Below are positions 51,649 through 60,767 of a DNA stretch of 64,000 nucleotides, in pieces. Where the stretch lies: positions 44,890 through 108,889 of the forward strand of contig NZ_KB904365.1 of the NCBI RefSeq assembly GCF_000380065.1, read 5' to 3'. The translations under genes and the position numbers were made by a program. Each line of letters starts with the position of its first letter. Position 1 is the stretch's first letter. Under the pieces are notes generated by a model. The model ran no database searches and was not told the origin of the DNA. It worked only from the letters and a program-made list of their open reading frames with translations. The DNA is from Streptococcus massiliensis DSM 18628. GTDB lineage: Bacteria; Bacillota; Bacilli; Lactobacillales; Streptococcaceae.

Positions 51649-51677
51649 ATTATAATTGTTCTAAATAAGAAAGTCAA
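51649..51677 (-). promoter_or_regulatory. dpr promoter
   Basis: Minus-strand -35 TTGACT (51672-51677), 17 bp, -10 TATAAT (51649-51654). Confidence 0.85.
51650..51664 (-). promoter_or_regulatory. PerR box in the dpr promoter
   Basis: TTAGAACAATTATAA matches the 7-1-7 Per box (TTATAATNATTATAA) at 12 of 14 specified positions. It covers the spacer and the -10 element, where PerR binding would block RNA polymerase. Confidence 0.8.
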
Positions 51678-51732
51678 GGATTTAGACTTAAATTAAAAAA
51701 GTTGCAAAATTTTAGAAATTTTTTCGTTTTTT

Positions 51733-51740
51733 TACGAATA
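51733..51740 (+). promoter_or_regulatory. cin-box (ComX/SigX promoter) of the prepilin peptidase gene
   Basis: TACGAATA is the exact streptococcal combox, preceded by a T-run as in known late competence promoters. It lies only 7 nt before the ATG, so the mRNA would be nearly leaderless. Confidence 0.85.
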
Positions 51741-51747
51741 AAGAAGT

Positions 51748-52392
51748 ATGAAAACAATATTTTTATTTATCATTGGAACGGTTATTTTTTCGTTTTTGGG
51801 CTTGGTTTTAGAACGCTTTCCCAAGGAGAGCATTATCCGTCCGGGCAGTCGCTGCGATAGTTGCAAACATCCACTTAAGGCGCGCGATCTGATTCCTATT
51901 TTCTCGCAAATCATCAACAAATATCACTGTCGCTACTGCAAGGCCGATATTCCTTTGACCTATCTCTATTTTGAACTTTACGGTGGCATGCTCTTTGTGC
52001 TTTTTAGCCTTGAGCTCCTAACCGTAGCTCAGTTAATCCTTGTTACGATGGGAACACTCCTTGCTTTGTATGATATCAGGTACAAGGAATATCCATTTGT
52101 CATTTGGCTGGTTTGTCATCTGGGATTGATCTGTTTCACTGGTTTTAATCTCCTGATGTGGTTTTTTCTTTTTATTGCTTTTATTTCTTATATTGTAGAT
52201 ATAAAAATCGGAACGGGGGATTTCCTTTTTCTTGCTTCCTGTGCTGGCTTGTTTGATTTGACACAAGTTTTATGGATTGTGCAAATCGCTAGTATCATCG
52301 GAATTCTCATTTTTCTTATCAGAAAAAAGAAAGGGGCACTCGCTTTTGTTCCTTGTCTACTCCTAGCCATTTTTCCTCTGCTTTTGGTTTAA
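51748..52392 (+). CDS. Type IV prepilin/pseudopilin peptidase (competence)
   Basis: 214 residues, polytopic. The N-terminal domain has paired Cys motifs (CDSCKHPL and CRYC). Catalytic Asp residues are in LYDIRYKEYP and GTGDFL (GxGD). It processes ComGC-type pseudopilins for DNA uptake, matching its cin-box. RBS AAGAAG is weak and overlaps the expected transcript start. Confidence 0.9.
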   Translation: MKTIFLFIIGTVIFSFLGLVLERFPKESIIRPGSRCDSCKHPLKARDLIPIFSQIINKYHCRYCKADIPLTYLYFELYGGMLFVLFSLELLTVAQLILVTMGTLLALYDIRYKEYPFVIWLVCHLGLICFTGFNLLMWFFLFIAFISYIVDIKIGTGDFLFLASCAGLFDLTQVLWIVQIASIIGILIFLIRKKKGALAFVPCLLLAIFPLLLV

Positions 52393-52420
52393 AAGAGACT
52401 AGAAATTCTAGCCTCTTTTT
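52391..52420. terminator. Bidirectional terminator between prepilin peptidase gene and trpA
   Basis: AAAGAG-CTAGAA pairs with TTCTAG-CTCTTT, with one internal mismatch, followed by TTT. The two genes converge. Confidence 0.75.
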
Positions 52421-52422
52421 CA

Positions 52423-53203
52423 CTATTTTTGATAAGCTGCTGCTTCTTTGATAAAGTCTGCTATGGTCTGGTCTTTTTCGTGGAGGGCTCGGACAATTTT
52501 GGAGCCAACGATAACACCGTCTGATACCTTGTTGAAACGCTCTACATCGGCCAAGCTAGAGACACCAAAGCCTGTTAAAACTGGGATTGGCGAAACTTCG
52601 GTCAGGCGTTTGAGGTGCTGATCAAGGTCATCACGATAGGCATGAGACTTGCCGGTCACACCGTTGATTGCCACCGCATAGACAAAACCTTGAGCATTTT
52701 CAATCAATGTTTTCTGACGCTCCAAGCCCGTTGTTAAGCTGACTAGAGGAATGAGAGCAATATCACTCTTTTCCAAGAAAGGCTGCACCATGTCTGCATG
52801 TTCATGGGACAAATCAGGAATAATCAAACCTTTAACAGCTGTGCCTTCTAGGTCTGCTATAAATTGTTCCAGCCCATATTGAAAAATCGGATTGAAATAA
52901 GTCATGATAATCAAGGGGATTTCAGTTGTGATCTGCCGCAAAACCTCAACCAATCCTCTCGCCGACGTTCCCTTGGCTAAGCTGCGTAAACCTGCCGCCT
53001 CAATAACGGGTCCGTCTGCCACTGGGTCTGAAAATGGCAGACCAATTTCAATAGCGGAGACACCATTTTCTTCTAAAAATCGAATCGTCTCTTCTAATCC
53101 TGCCAAACCTTGCTCATGGTCGCCCGCCATGATATAGGGAACAAAAATTCCCTTTTTTTTGCGCCTTAATGGCTTTTAATGTTCGCGTTAATGTTTTAGT
53201 CAT
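52423..53203 (-). pseudogene. trpA: Tryptophan synthase alpha chain, frameshifted
   Basis: The span is 781 nt, one base over 780 (259 codons plus stop). An ATG at 53203, 9 nt after the trpB stop with RBS AGGAG, opens the frame [18 protein letters not shown], then an A8 run (53153-53160) shifts it. With A7 the frame continues as [16 protein letters not shown], the normal TrpA sequence. Downstream everything is intact, including the [14 protein letters not shown] active-site motif and GFGVSS near the end. It may be a broken gene, or slippage on the run may restore some protein. Confidence 0.88.
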
Positions 53204-53212
53204 CAGCTTCTC

Positions 53213-54421
53213 CTATTTCTTTGCGGCACCGCGCTTCAAGCGCTCTTTGACTTGAACGACATCCTTGTCTCCTCGACCAGACAGGCAGACAATCATTGAT
53301 TTATCAGGTCCTAATTCCTTGGCCAATTTGACAGCGTAGGCGATAGCGTGGCTTGATTCTAAGGCTGGAATAATGCCTTCCACGCGCGACAAAAGTTTGA
53401 AACCTTCCAGCGCTTCTTCATCCGTAATCGGCACGTAAGTTGCCCGCTTAATGGCATTAAAATAAGAATGCTCTGGTCCAATACTCGGATAATCCAAGCC
53501 TGCTGAGATAGAGAAAGCCTCTAAAATCTGCCCCTGCTCATCCTGCAAGACATCCATTAGAGCACCGTGGAGGACTCCCAGGCGCCCCTTGGTCAAGGTC
53601 GCAGCGTGTTCCTCTGTATCCAGTCCAAGACCTGCTGCCTCTGCACCGTACATAGCAACGGATTCATCATTGACAAAAGGATAGAAAAGTCCGATAGCAT
53701 TCGAGCCACCACCGACGCAAGCAACGAGAGCATCTGGCAGAGCACCGTCATTTTGCTCAGCAAACTGGCGCTTGGCCTCCTGACCGATGACACTCTGATA
53801 ATCGCGCACAATCTCTGGGAAGGGGTGGGGACCCAGCACAGAGCCCATGACATAGTGAGTGTCTTCGACTTTTGCCACCCAAGCCCGCAGAGCCGCATTG
53901 ACCGCGTCTTTTAGAACACGCGAGCCGTCCGTCACAGACTCTACCTTGGCTCCCAGCAATTCCATGCGAAAGACATTGAGCGCTTGGCGCTTGACGTCTT
54001 CTTCGCCCATGTAAATGGTGCATTCCATATTAAAAAGAGCTGCCGCCGTTGCCGTAACAACGCCGTGTTGCCCTGCTCCCGTCTCAGCGATAATTTTCTT
54101 TTTGCCCATGCGTTTGGCTAGCAGAACCTGCCCCAAAGCATTGTTAATCTTGTGAGCACCCGTGTGATTGAGGTCTTCACGCTTAAGATAAATCTTCGCT
54201 CCACCTGCATAATCTGTCAAGTTTTTGGCAAAATAGAGGGGATTTTCACGCCCGACATATTGCTTTAATAAATCTGCTAATTCTGCCTAAAAAGCTGGGT
54301 CTTCCTTGCTTTCACGATAAGCCTGATCCAACTCTAAAACTGCTGTCATCAGGGTTTCAGGGACAAAACGCCCGCCGAATTGACCGTAAAATCCTGCTTC
54401 GTTTGGTTGATTATATGCCAT
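53213..54421 (-). pseudogene. trpB: Tryptophan synthase beta chain with in-frame amber codon 45
   Basis: 1209 nt, 402 residues if read through. ATG at 54421 starts [20 protein letters not shown], the normal TrpB N-terminus. Codon 45 is TAG (CTA on the plus strand, 54287-54289) in DPAF-stop-AELADLL, where relatives have Gln, so it is a CAG-to-TAG change. Beyond it the frame is intact, with the PLP motif [33 protein letters not shown] and a normal C-terminus. A downstream TTG-started fragment would lack the N-terminal substrate domain. Probably inactive unless suppressed. Confidence 0.9.
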
Positions 54422-55001
54422 ATTTCACTCTTTCTACAAATCGTTTGATTTTTGCTAGATCCTTGTGCCCCCCGCTTTCTACGCCGCTCGATACATCTAC
54501 TGCATAAGGCGAGAAATAACGAATAGCCTCAAGAACATTGTCTTCATTGAGACCGCCTGCGATAAAAAAAGGACGGTCTATTCTTTTGTGGTCTAACTCT
54601 TGCCAATCAAAGGTCTGCCCGCTTCCAGCTAGAGGAGCATCAAAAAGCAAGAAATCCGCTGGGCTATCCAGCAGGTCAGTAAAATCCTGACTGACCTGAT
54701 AGGCACGAATAGTTGGCAAGTGAAAACTTACCAAGAACTGGTCGTCAAATGGACCATGGATTTGCACCATGTCTAGGCCAACTTCTGCAATCGTCGCTTT
54801 TACTTCTGCCATGGTCGGCGATAGAAAGACGCCGACTGTTTTGACCGTTTGGGGAACTAATTTGGCTAATGCTCTAGCCTCTGCAAGGCTGACCTGGCGC
54901 TTACTGGGAGCAAAGACAAAGCCGACATAATCCGCACCTGCTTCAATCGCCGCTTGGAGGGCTTCCTTGCTTGATAAACCGCAAATTTTAACCTTTGTCA
55001 A
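54411..55001 (-). CDS. trpF: Phosphoribosylanthranilate isomerase
   Basis: 196 residues, a TIM barrel doing the Amadori rearrangement of PRA to Cd[16 protein letters not shown] carries the catalytic Cys, and [10 protein letters not shown] and [13 protein letters not shown] the phosphate loops. The start codon is TTG (54999-55001) with AAGGAG 7 nt upstream. It overlaps trpC by 14 bp and trpB by 11 bp. This gene is intact. Confidence 0.93.
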   Translation of the reverse strand: MTKVKICGLSSKEALQAAIEAGADYVGFVFAPSKRQVSLAEARALAKLVPQTVKTVGVFLSPTMAEVKATIAEVGLDMVQIHGPFDDQFLVSFHLPTIRAYQVSQDFTDLLDSPADFLLFDAPLAGSGQTFDWQELDHKRIDRPFFIAGGLNEDNVLEAIRYFSPYAVDVSSGVESGGHKDLAKIKRFVERVKYGI

Positions 55002-55754
55002 TTTTCAACTCCTTGATTTTCGCTGGAACATCTGCCGCCTGCATCAGAGCCGTCCCAACCAAAATCGCTTGGAAATAAGGCGCTACCAAGGCCGCATCTT
55101 CCTTAGAAAAAATGGCTGATTCTGAGACATAAACTGGCTCCGCCTTAAAATGCGTTGACAGCTCCAAGCTCGTATTGATGTCGGTCGCAAAAGTAACCAG
55201 ATTGCGATTATTGACACCGATAATCTTGGCGCCGATACGGTGGGTAATCTCTAATTCTGCCAAATTATGGGTTTCGACTAAAATTTCCAGGCCCAGCCCT
55301 GTCGCAAAATCATAGAGTTCTTGCAGACGTTTTTCAGGCAAAGCCGCCACAATCAAAAGAATCACCGTCGCACCTGCATTTCGTGCTCGGATAATCTGCT
55401 TTTCATCAATCATAAAATCCTTATTTAAAGTAGGAATCTTGACCTGCCCAGAAATCTCCCGCAGATAATCCAAGTGCCCCTTGAAGAAAATCTCGTCGGT
55501 CAAGACCGAAATCATGGCTGCGCCAGCCTGTTCATAACTGAGCGCTTGTTCGGTAATATCCACCTCTAAATTGATGTCGCCCAAGCTCGGGCTGGCTTTT
55601 TTGACCTCGGCAATCACCTGCAACTGACCCGACTGGCTTTTCAGAAAATCGTAAAAAGAATAGGTTTGGCGCAAGGGCTGCAAGTCCTCGTAAGCTATTT
55701 GAGCGACCTCTTGCTTTTTTGCTTGATAATCGTGGGAAGAAATTCCTGACTCAT
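54988..55754 (-). pseudogene. trpC: Indole-3-glycerol phosphate synthase, frameshifted near the 5' end
   Basis: The span from ATG 55754 is 767 nt, one short of 768 (255 codons plus stop). The N-terminus [13 protein letters not shown] is normal, then an A6 run (55715-55720) where A7 would keep the frame into QEVAQIAYEDLQPLRQTY. As written, translation stops at a TAG seven codons later. The rest is intact: EVKKASPSLGDI, LNKDFMID and a normal end. A TTG inside the gene could start a shortened protein, but the first 25 residues would be lost. Confidence 0.88.
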
Positions 55755-56755
55755 TTTTGATACTCCTGCAAAATGCTTAATTTTTGGTAGGCACGACCGT
55801 CTGCCAAGACTTGACGCGCAAGGGCAATGCCCTCTTGAATGGAGGTGACTTTTCCATTGGCATAAAAGCCCAGACCCGCATTTAAAATGGTCATTTCCAG
55901 ATAAGGACTGGCTTCATTATTCAAAACGCTGAGCAAAATCGCTGCATTCTCCCTAGCATCACCGCCGCGAATGGCTTCCAGAGCCACCCGCTTCATGCCA
56001 ATATCTTCTGGGCTAAAAGTCTTCAAACTTATTGTACCATTTTCTAGCAAAGCAATCTGACTTTTACCATGCAACGCAGCTTCATCAAGTCCCTCAGGGC
56101 CCGTCACAACAACTGCCCGCTTGCGTCCGATATTTTTTAAAACATGGGCTGTGCTTTCGAGCAGGTCTGGCCGACTGAGCCCCAAGAGCTGGGTTTCCAA
56201 GGGCATGGGATGAATGAGTGGCCCTGTCAAGTTCATAATCGTTGGAATGCCTAGAGCCACGCGCGCTGGCATGATATATTTCATAGCTGGGTGCATATTT
56301 TTGGCAAAGAGAAAGATGATCCCCGTCTGCTCAAAAATCTGTCCCAAACTTTCAGCGTCCATGTCCACATTGACACCGAGCGCTTCTAAAACATCGGCCG
56401 AGCCCGACTTGGAAGAAATGGAACGATTGCCGTGCTTGGCCATATGGATACCACCGCCAGCTAGGACAAAGGCTGCTGTAGTTGACACGTTGAAACTAAA
56501 GGATTTGTCCCCACCTGTCCCGCAGTTATCCATAGCATGTTCAACCTTGGTCGGAATATGCAGTGCATGCTCTCTCATAACTTGAGCCAGAGCCGTCCGC
56601 TCCTCTACCGTTTCACCCCTCATTTTCAGACCCATTAGAAAAGCTGTGATTTGTGATTCACTAACATTCCCCGTGACAATCTGCTCGATGACAGCCGTCA
56701 TCTCCTCGCTACTCAAGTCTTCAAAACTGGCTAATTTTTCAATAATTGCTTTCAT
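55751..56755 (-). CDS. trpD: Anthranilate phosphoribosyltransferase
   Basis: 334 residues, transferring phosphoribose to anthranilate. [27 protein letters not shown] is the PRPP-binding region, and [21 protein letters not shown] the anthranilate side. The ATG overlaps the trpG stop by 4 bp. Complete and not fused to trpG. RBS GAGAGG. Confidence 0.94.
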   Translation of the reverse strand: MKAIIEKLASFEDLSSEEMTAVIEQIVTGNVSESQITAFLMGLKMRGETVEERTALAQVMREHALHIPTKVEHAMDNCGTGGDKSFSFNVSTTAAFVLAGGGIHMAKHGNRSISSKSGSADVLEALGVNVDMDAESLGQIFEQTGIIFLFAKNMHPAMKYIMPARVALGIPTIMNLTGPLIHPMPLETQLLGLSRPDLLESTAHVLKNIGRKRAVVVTGPEGLDEAALHGKSQIALLENGTISLKTFSPEDIGMKRVALEAIRGGDARENAAILLSVLNNEASPYLEMTILNAGLGFYANGKVTSIQEGIALARQVLADGRAYQKLSILQEYQK

Positions 56756-57327
56756 CTCTTCTCCTCTCTCACTAAGTCAATAAAATTCTTCATCGAAGAC
56801 AAACCGTCTGGCGTGCCAATGCTCTCTGGATGATATTGCAGACCGTAAATGGGCAAGGTCTTGTGCTGAATGGCCATAATGGCTTGGTCATCCATAGCCC
56901 GTGCGGTCACCTCAAAGTCCGTTAGCATGTCTTCAATCAAAATACTGTGGTAGCGCATAATGGGCTGTTCATCCGCCAAACCTTGATAAAGCGGCGACGG
57001 TGCCTCAAACTTCAAATTGCTTTGCTTGCCGTGCATGACCTTGGGAGCGAGCCCGAGCCTGCCGCCAAAGACCTCAGCAATCGCTTGATGTCCCAGACAA
57101 ATCCCTAACATGGGCTTCTTGCCTGTGAAATCGCGAATCATCTCCTCCATTTTCCCCGCGTCAGCCGGCCAACCGGGACCAGGTGAAAAAACCAGCGCTT
57201 GCGCTCTTTCCGCTTCTTGGTACAGATTGTCATCATCATTGCGTAAAACCTTGACTTCGGCAAAAGTCCCGATGTACTGGGCGAGATTGTAGGTGAAGGA
57301 ATCATAGTTATCAATCAATAAAATCAT
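56752..57327 (-). CDS. trpG: Anthranilate synthase component II (glutamine amidotransferase)
   Basis: 191 residues, class I amidotransferase giving ammonia to TrpE. The nucleophile Cys is in [15 protein letters not shown], with the His-Glu pair in [20 protein letters not shown] is the oxyanion segment. It overlaps trpE and trpD by 4 bp each. It may also serve folate synthesis, as in Bacillus, but no pab genes are near. Confidence 0.92.
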   Translation of the reverse strand: MILLIDNYDSFTYNLAQYIGTFAEVKVLRNDDDNLYQEAERAQALVFSPGPGWPADAGKMEEMIRDFTGKKPMLGICLGHQAIAEVFGGRLGLAPKVMHGKQSNLKFEAPSPLYQGLADEQPIMRYHSILIEDMLTDFEVTARAMDDQAIMAIQHKTLPIYGLQYHPESIGTPDGLSSMKNFIDLVREEKR

Positions 57328-58682
57328 AGAAGGTCTCCTATCTTGGTCATGGACTTGGCTTTGTTAATGGTTTCTTGGTACTCATTGGCTGGGATAGAAT
57401 CGTACACAATCCCAGCACCTGCCTGCACATAAGCTCTGCCATTTTTCAAAATCATGGTCCGAATGGCAATAGCGAAATCCATATCACCGGTCGCAGACAA
57501 ATAGCCGATAGCCCCTGCATAGACACCGCGCTTTTCTGTCTCCAGCTCGTAAATCCGCTTCATGGCGCGAATCTTGGGCGCACCCGACACGGTACCTGCT
57601 GGCAGAGTGGACTTGAGCGCGTCCATGGCGGTCATGTTTGGGAGAAGCTGCCCCTTGACCACACTCGTCAGGTGCATGACATAGCGAAAGAGCTCTACTT
57701 CCATATACTTACTAACCTCAACGCTAGCGGTCTGCGCGATTTTTCCGATGTCATTACGCCCCAAATCCACTAACATGCGGTGCTCTGCCACTTCCTTTTC
57801 ATCAGCCAAGAGGTCGGCTGCGAGAGCCTTATCGGCTGCATCGTCCAAGCCACGCGGTCGTGTTCCAGCAATAGGATTGGTGGTCACCACGTCCCCCTTG
57901 ACTGAGACCAGACTCTCTGGGCTCGCGCCAATAATCTGATAATCACCAAAATCATAAAAGTAAAGATAGTTAGACGGATTGGTCACCCGCAAATTACGAT
58001 AATAATCCAGCGGCTCGCCGGCAAAATCAGCCGAAAAACGCTGACTGAGCACACATTGGAACATATCCCCGTGCCGAATCAATTCCCGCGCTTTTTCAAC
58101 CATTTTCTCAAAGGTTTCGGCTTCCAAGTGGCTCTTGAAAGTCAAACTTTGCACCTGCAAATCGGAAAATTCCTTGGCTGCTGGCTGCTGGAGTTGCGCT
58201 AAAATATCCTCTAAACTAGCTTGGAGCTGCTCCTTTGTCCGCTGACTATAGAGCGCCTCTTCCACCAAATAAATTTTTTCTTTCTTGTGGTCAAAAACCA
58301 TGTAGCTCTCATGGACAAAAAAGTGCATATCAGGCGTCTGGATAAGGTCGGCAGGAATATCGCCGATATTTTCATAGAGCGAAATCATATCGTAACCCAC
58401 AAAACCAATAGCGCCACCGCCAAAAGGCAAATGAGAATCATGCTCTTTCTTAACCGTCAACTGGCTGATATAATCCAGCGGGTCTGCTTCAACCACTTGC
58501 CCATTTTGCAAAAGTTGACCATGCTCATACTTGACTTCAAAGACCGGATTGTAAGCCACGATAGAAAAACGAGCGTTTTCCTTATCCCGAGGGATACTTT
58601 CTAAAATGACCTTGTGGTCTCCTTTAATCCGCATATAAGCCAAAATCGGTGATAAAATGTCTGCTGCTAAAATTTTTTGCAT
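57324..58682 (-). CDS. trpE: Anthranilate synthase component I
   Basis: 452 residues. The chorismate-binding domain has NPSNYLYFYDFG, the GASPES loop, NPIAGTRPRG and the GTVSGAPKIRAM motif. First gene of the operon, with RBS AAAGGA, 45 nt past the second leader terminator. The LESIPRDKENARFS-type N-terminal region is the tryptophan feedback site in relatives. Intact, as are trpG, trpD and trpF. Confidence 0.94.
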   Translation of the reverse strand: MQKILAADILSPILAYMRIKGDHKVILESIPRDKENARFSIVAYNPVFEVKYEHGQLLQNGQVVEADPLDYISQLTVKKEHDSHLPFGGGAIGFVGYDMISLYENIGDIPADLIQTPDMHFFVHESYMVFDHKKEKIYLVEEALYSQRTKEQLQASLEDILAQLQQPAAKEFSDLQVQSLTFKSHLEAETFEKMVEKARELIRHGDMFQCVLSQRFSADFAGEPLDYYRNLRVTNPSNYLYFYDFGDYQIIGASPESLVSVKGDVVTTNPIAGTRPRGLDDAADKALAADLLADEKEVAEHRMLVDLGRNDIGKIAQTASVEVSKYMEVELFRYVMHLTSVVKGQLLPNMTAMDALKSTLPAGTVSGAPKIRAMKRIYELETEKRGVYAGAIGYLSATGDMDFAIAIRTMILKNGRAYVQAGAGIVYDSIPANEYQETINKAKSMTKIGDLL

Positions 58683-58727
58683 GTGAAATCCTTTCTATAT
58701 AAGCCAGAGCCTTTGCCTTGAAAGCTA

Positions 58728-58763
58728 CAAAAAAGCCCACACACAAAAACTCTGTGTGAGGGC
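58728..58763 (-). terminator. Second trp leader terminator
   Basis: On the minus strand GCCCTCACACA pairs with TGTGTGTGGGC, followed by TTTTTT. It is the last control point before trpE. Confidence 0.82.
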
Positions 58764-58848
58764 GCTTGACATAGCGCGGTACCACCTCATTTATGGAAAA
58801 TTCCATATCTCTACCTTGTCCACTCAACAGACCAGCCACCTACAGCAA

Positions 58849-58885
58849 CAAAAACGCCCCGCACAGAAAAAACTGTGCGAGGGCG
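58849..58885 (-). terminator. First trp leader terminator
   Basis: On the minus strand CGCCCTCGCACAG pairs with CTGTGCGGGGCG, followed by TTTTTG. It can be replaced by the antiterminator at 58899-58907 on tRNA binding. Confidence 0.82.
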
Positions 58886-59096
58886 CTTAACATAGCGCGG
58901 TGCCACCTCATTTATGGAAAATTCCATATCTTTGTCTTGTCCAACAACAAGTTGCACTATAAGGTGTGCCTACCGAATTTACATTGTTTAAAATTCAATT
59001 TGACCTCAGCCCATTTCGTCAAAATAGATTGCTCGTTCACAATAACCACAAGCTCTCTGAAAATCTTATTTTGAGTACTTCTTCTGATTGAGACTT

Positions 59097-59125
59097 ATTA
59101 TAGCCACTTTTTTGATGTTTGTCAA
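59097..59125 (-). promoter_or_regulatory. trp operon promoter
   Basis: Minus-strand TTGACA (59120-59125), 17 bp, TATAAT (59097-59102): a fully consensus sigma-A promoter. Transcription starts near 59090, just before Stem I of the leader. Confidence 0.92.
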
Positions 59126-59177
59126 GAAATTTATTAAAAAAATATCAAAAGAAAGAAAAATAAAAGTAATTTTCTTC

Positions 59178-59678
59178 TTATTTCCGAACATTTCTTTTAT
59201 TTATAAATAAATTATAAACTAATAACGCTAAATAAGCACCCAAGGTATTGGTCCACAAATCGTCAATTTCAAAAACGCGGTTAAAATCCCAAAGGTAATC
59301 CAAAATCAACTGACTACACTCAATAAAAAGACTGAGCCCGAATCCTAAAATAAGCACTCGCTTGATCTGACGCAAAGTTGGAAAAAGAAAGAGCAATTGC
59401 AAAATCAAAGGAAAAATCAGAAAAATATTAGCGAGATTTTGCACTACAACCTTGATTAGTTGAAACCAACTGGTGATTTGGCCTAGATTAACCAAGGAAT
59501 TAAAAGGAATCAGCAAAACAACCAAACGACCAAAATGCCGAATGCCCGGTGTCTCGGGCGCTCCTTCTAATACAAGCTGAGGAGTTAAACACATAAGTAT
59601 CAGTAAAATACTATAAAAGACACTCCCTGACAGCAGTATTTTTCGTCTTGTGGGAGTGAGAGTTTTATCTATTTCCAT
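59178..59678 (-). CDS. VanZ family membrane protein
   Basis: 166 residues with four hydrophobic segments. LIPFNSLVNLGQITSW, IFPLILQLLFLFPTLR and the FEIDDLWTNTLGAYLALLVYN motif are typical of VanZ-like proteins. VanZ itself gives low-level teicoplanin resistance; chromosomal homologues have unclear roles. The ATG (second codon of the frame) is chosen over a GTG for spacing from AAGG. It directly follows rlmN, probably cotranscribed. Confidence 0.82.
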   Translation of the reverse strand: MEIDKTLTPTRRKILLSGSVFYSILLILMCLTPQLVLEGAPETPGIRHFGRLVVLLIPFNSLVNLGQITSWFQLIKVVVQNLANIFLIFPLILQLLFLFPTLRQIKRVLILGFGLSLFIECSQLILDYLWDFNRVFEIDDLWTNTLGAYLALLVYNLFINKRNVRK

Positions 59679-59681
59679 CAC

Positions 59682-60767
59682 TTAAACCTTGTCCTTAGCA
59701 ATCGCCTCTTGGCGATCTTTTTTCATGGTATTTGAACGCAATTGACCACAAGCAGCATCAATATCTGTACCGTGCTCCTGACGAACCACACAGTTAATGC
59801 CGTGCTTTTTCAATGTATCATAGAAAGCCATGACACGTTCCTTAGGACTACGACTGTACTGGTCGTGCTCACTGACAGGGTTATAAGGAATAAGGTTGAC
59901 ATAGGACAGTTTCTTGATATTTTTGAGCAAATTCGCTAACTCCAAAGCCTGCTCAACACCATCATTGACTTGATTAAGCATGATATACTCAAAAGTAACC
60001 CGTCGGTTGGTCATCTCAATATAGTACTCAATCGCCGCAAAGAGTTTCTCAATCGGAAAGGCACGATTGATTTTCATGATGCTTGAGCGAAGCTCATTGT
60101 TTGGTGCGTGAAGAGAAACCGCTAGGTTAACTTGTACCCCTTCATTAGCAAAATCACGGATCTTATGAGCCAAACCAGAGGTCGAAACAGTGATATGGCG
60201 CGCCCCAATAGCTAGCCCCTTGTCATCATTTACCGTCCGTACAAATTTCAGCACATTTTGGTAATTATCAAAAGGCTCACCGATCCCCATGACTACGATA
60301 TGGCTCACACGTTCATCTTGACCACGTTCGTCAAAATAACGCTGCACTAGCATGATTTGGGATACAATTTCACCATTATTGAGATCTCGTTGCTTTTTGA
60401 TCAAGCCGCTAGCACAGAAAGTACAGCCAATATTGCAACCGACCTGAGTTGTTACACAGACAGACAATCCGTAGTGCTGGCGCATGAGAACCGTCTCAAT
60501 CAGCATGCCATCTGACAATTCAAACAAGTATTTTACTGTCCCATCAGCAGACTCCTGAACGACCCGTTGTTTAAGCGGATTAACGACAAATTGCTCGTCT
60601 AATTTAGCTATCAAATCCTTGGATAGATTAGTCATCGCGTCAAACGACTGAACACGTTTCCGATAAAGCCACTCCCAAATTTGGGCTGCTCGAAATTTCT
60701 TTTCCCCATTTTCCTCAACCCAAACAATCAAATCATCGCGGGTCAGGCTATAAATAGATGGTTTCAC
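59682..60767 (-). CDS. rlmN: Dual-specificity RNA methyltransferase RlmN
   Basis: 361 residues, a radical SAM enzyme that methylates C2 of A2503 in 23S rRNA and A37 of some tRNAs. Cluster Cys111, Cys115 and Cys118 in [11 protein letters not shown]; the resolving Cys is in ACGQLRS near the end. The GTG start immediately follows the yutD stop (TAAGTG) with RBS GAGG 8 nt upstream. It is the housekeeping RlmN, not Cfr, on the overall motifs. Confidence 0.94.
   Translation of the reverse strand: MKPSIYSLTRDDLIVWVEENGEKKFRAAQIWEWLYRKRVQSFDAMTNLSKDLIAKLDEQFVVNPLKQRVVQESADGTVKYLFELSDGMLIETVLMRQHYGLSVCVTTQVGCNIGCTFCASGLIKKQRDLNNGEIVSQIMLVQRYFDERGQDERVSHIVVMGIGEPFDNYQNVLKFVRTVNDDKGLAIGARHITVSTSGLAHKIRDFANEGVQVNLAVSLHAPNNELRSSIMKINRAFPIEKLFAAIEYYIEMTNRRVTFEYIMLNQVNDGVEQALELANLLKNIKKLSYVNLIPYNPVSEHDQYSRSPKERVMAFYDTLKKHGINCVVRQEHGTDIDAACGQLRSNTMKKDRQEAIAKDKV

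Larger units (their letters stand above)
58728..59090 (-). promoter_or_regulatory. trp operon T-box leader with two antiterminator/terminator modules
   Basis: One Stem I region (about 58980-59085) with a UGG triplet as candidate specifier (CCA at 59011-59013 on the plus strand) is followed by two decision modules. Module 1 has antiterminator GGTGGCACC (58899-58907) and terminator 58849-58885. Module 2 has GGTGGTACC (58778-58786) and terminator 58728-58763. About 60 nt are nearly identical between modules, 121 bp apart. No second Stem I lies between them. This fills 58683-59177. Confidence 0.85.

Noticed and set aside
53213-54220. TrpB as a normal shorter gene starting at an internal TTG
   Set aside because: The complete normal N-terminus is encoded upstream with its own ATG, broken only by one TAG.
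52423-55754. All three trp lesions as sequencing errors
   Set aside because: Two are homopolymer indels and could be, but the trpB change is a substitution and no other gene in 64 kb shows a lesion. Not excluded.
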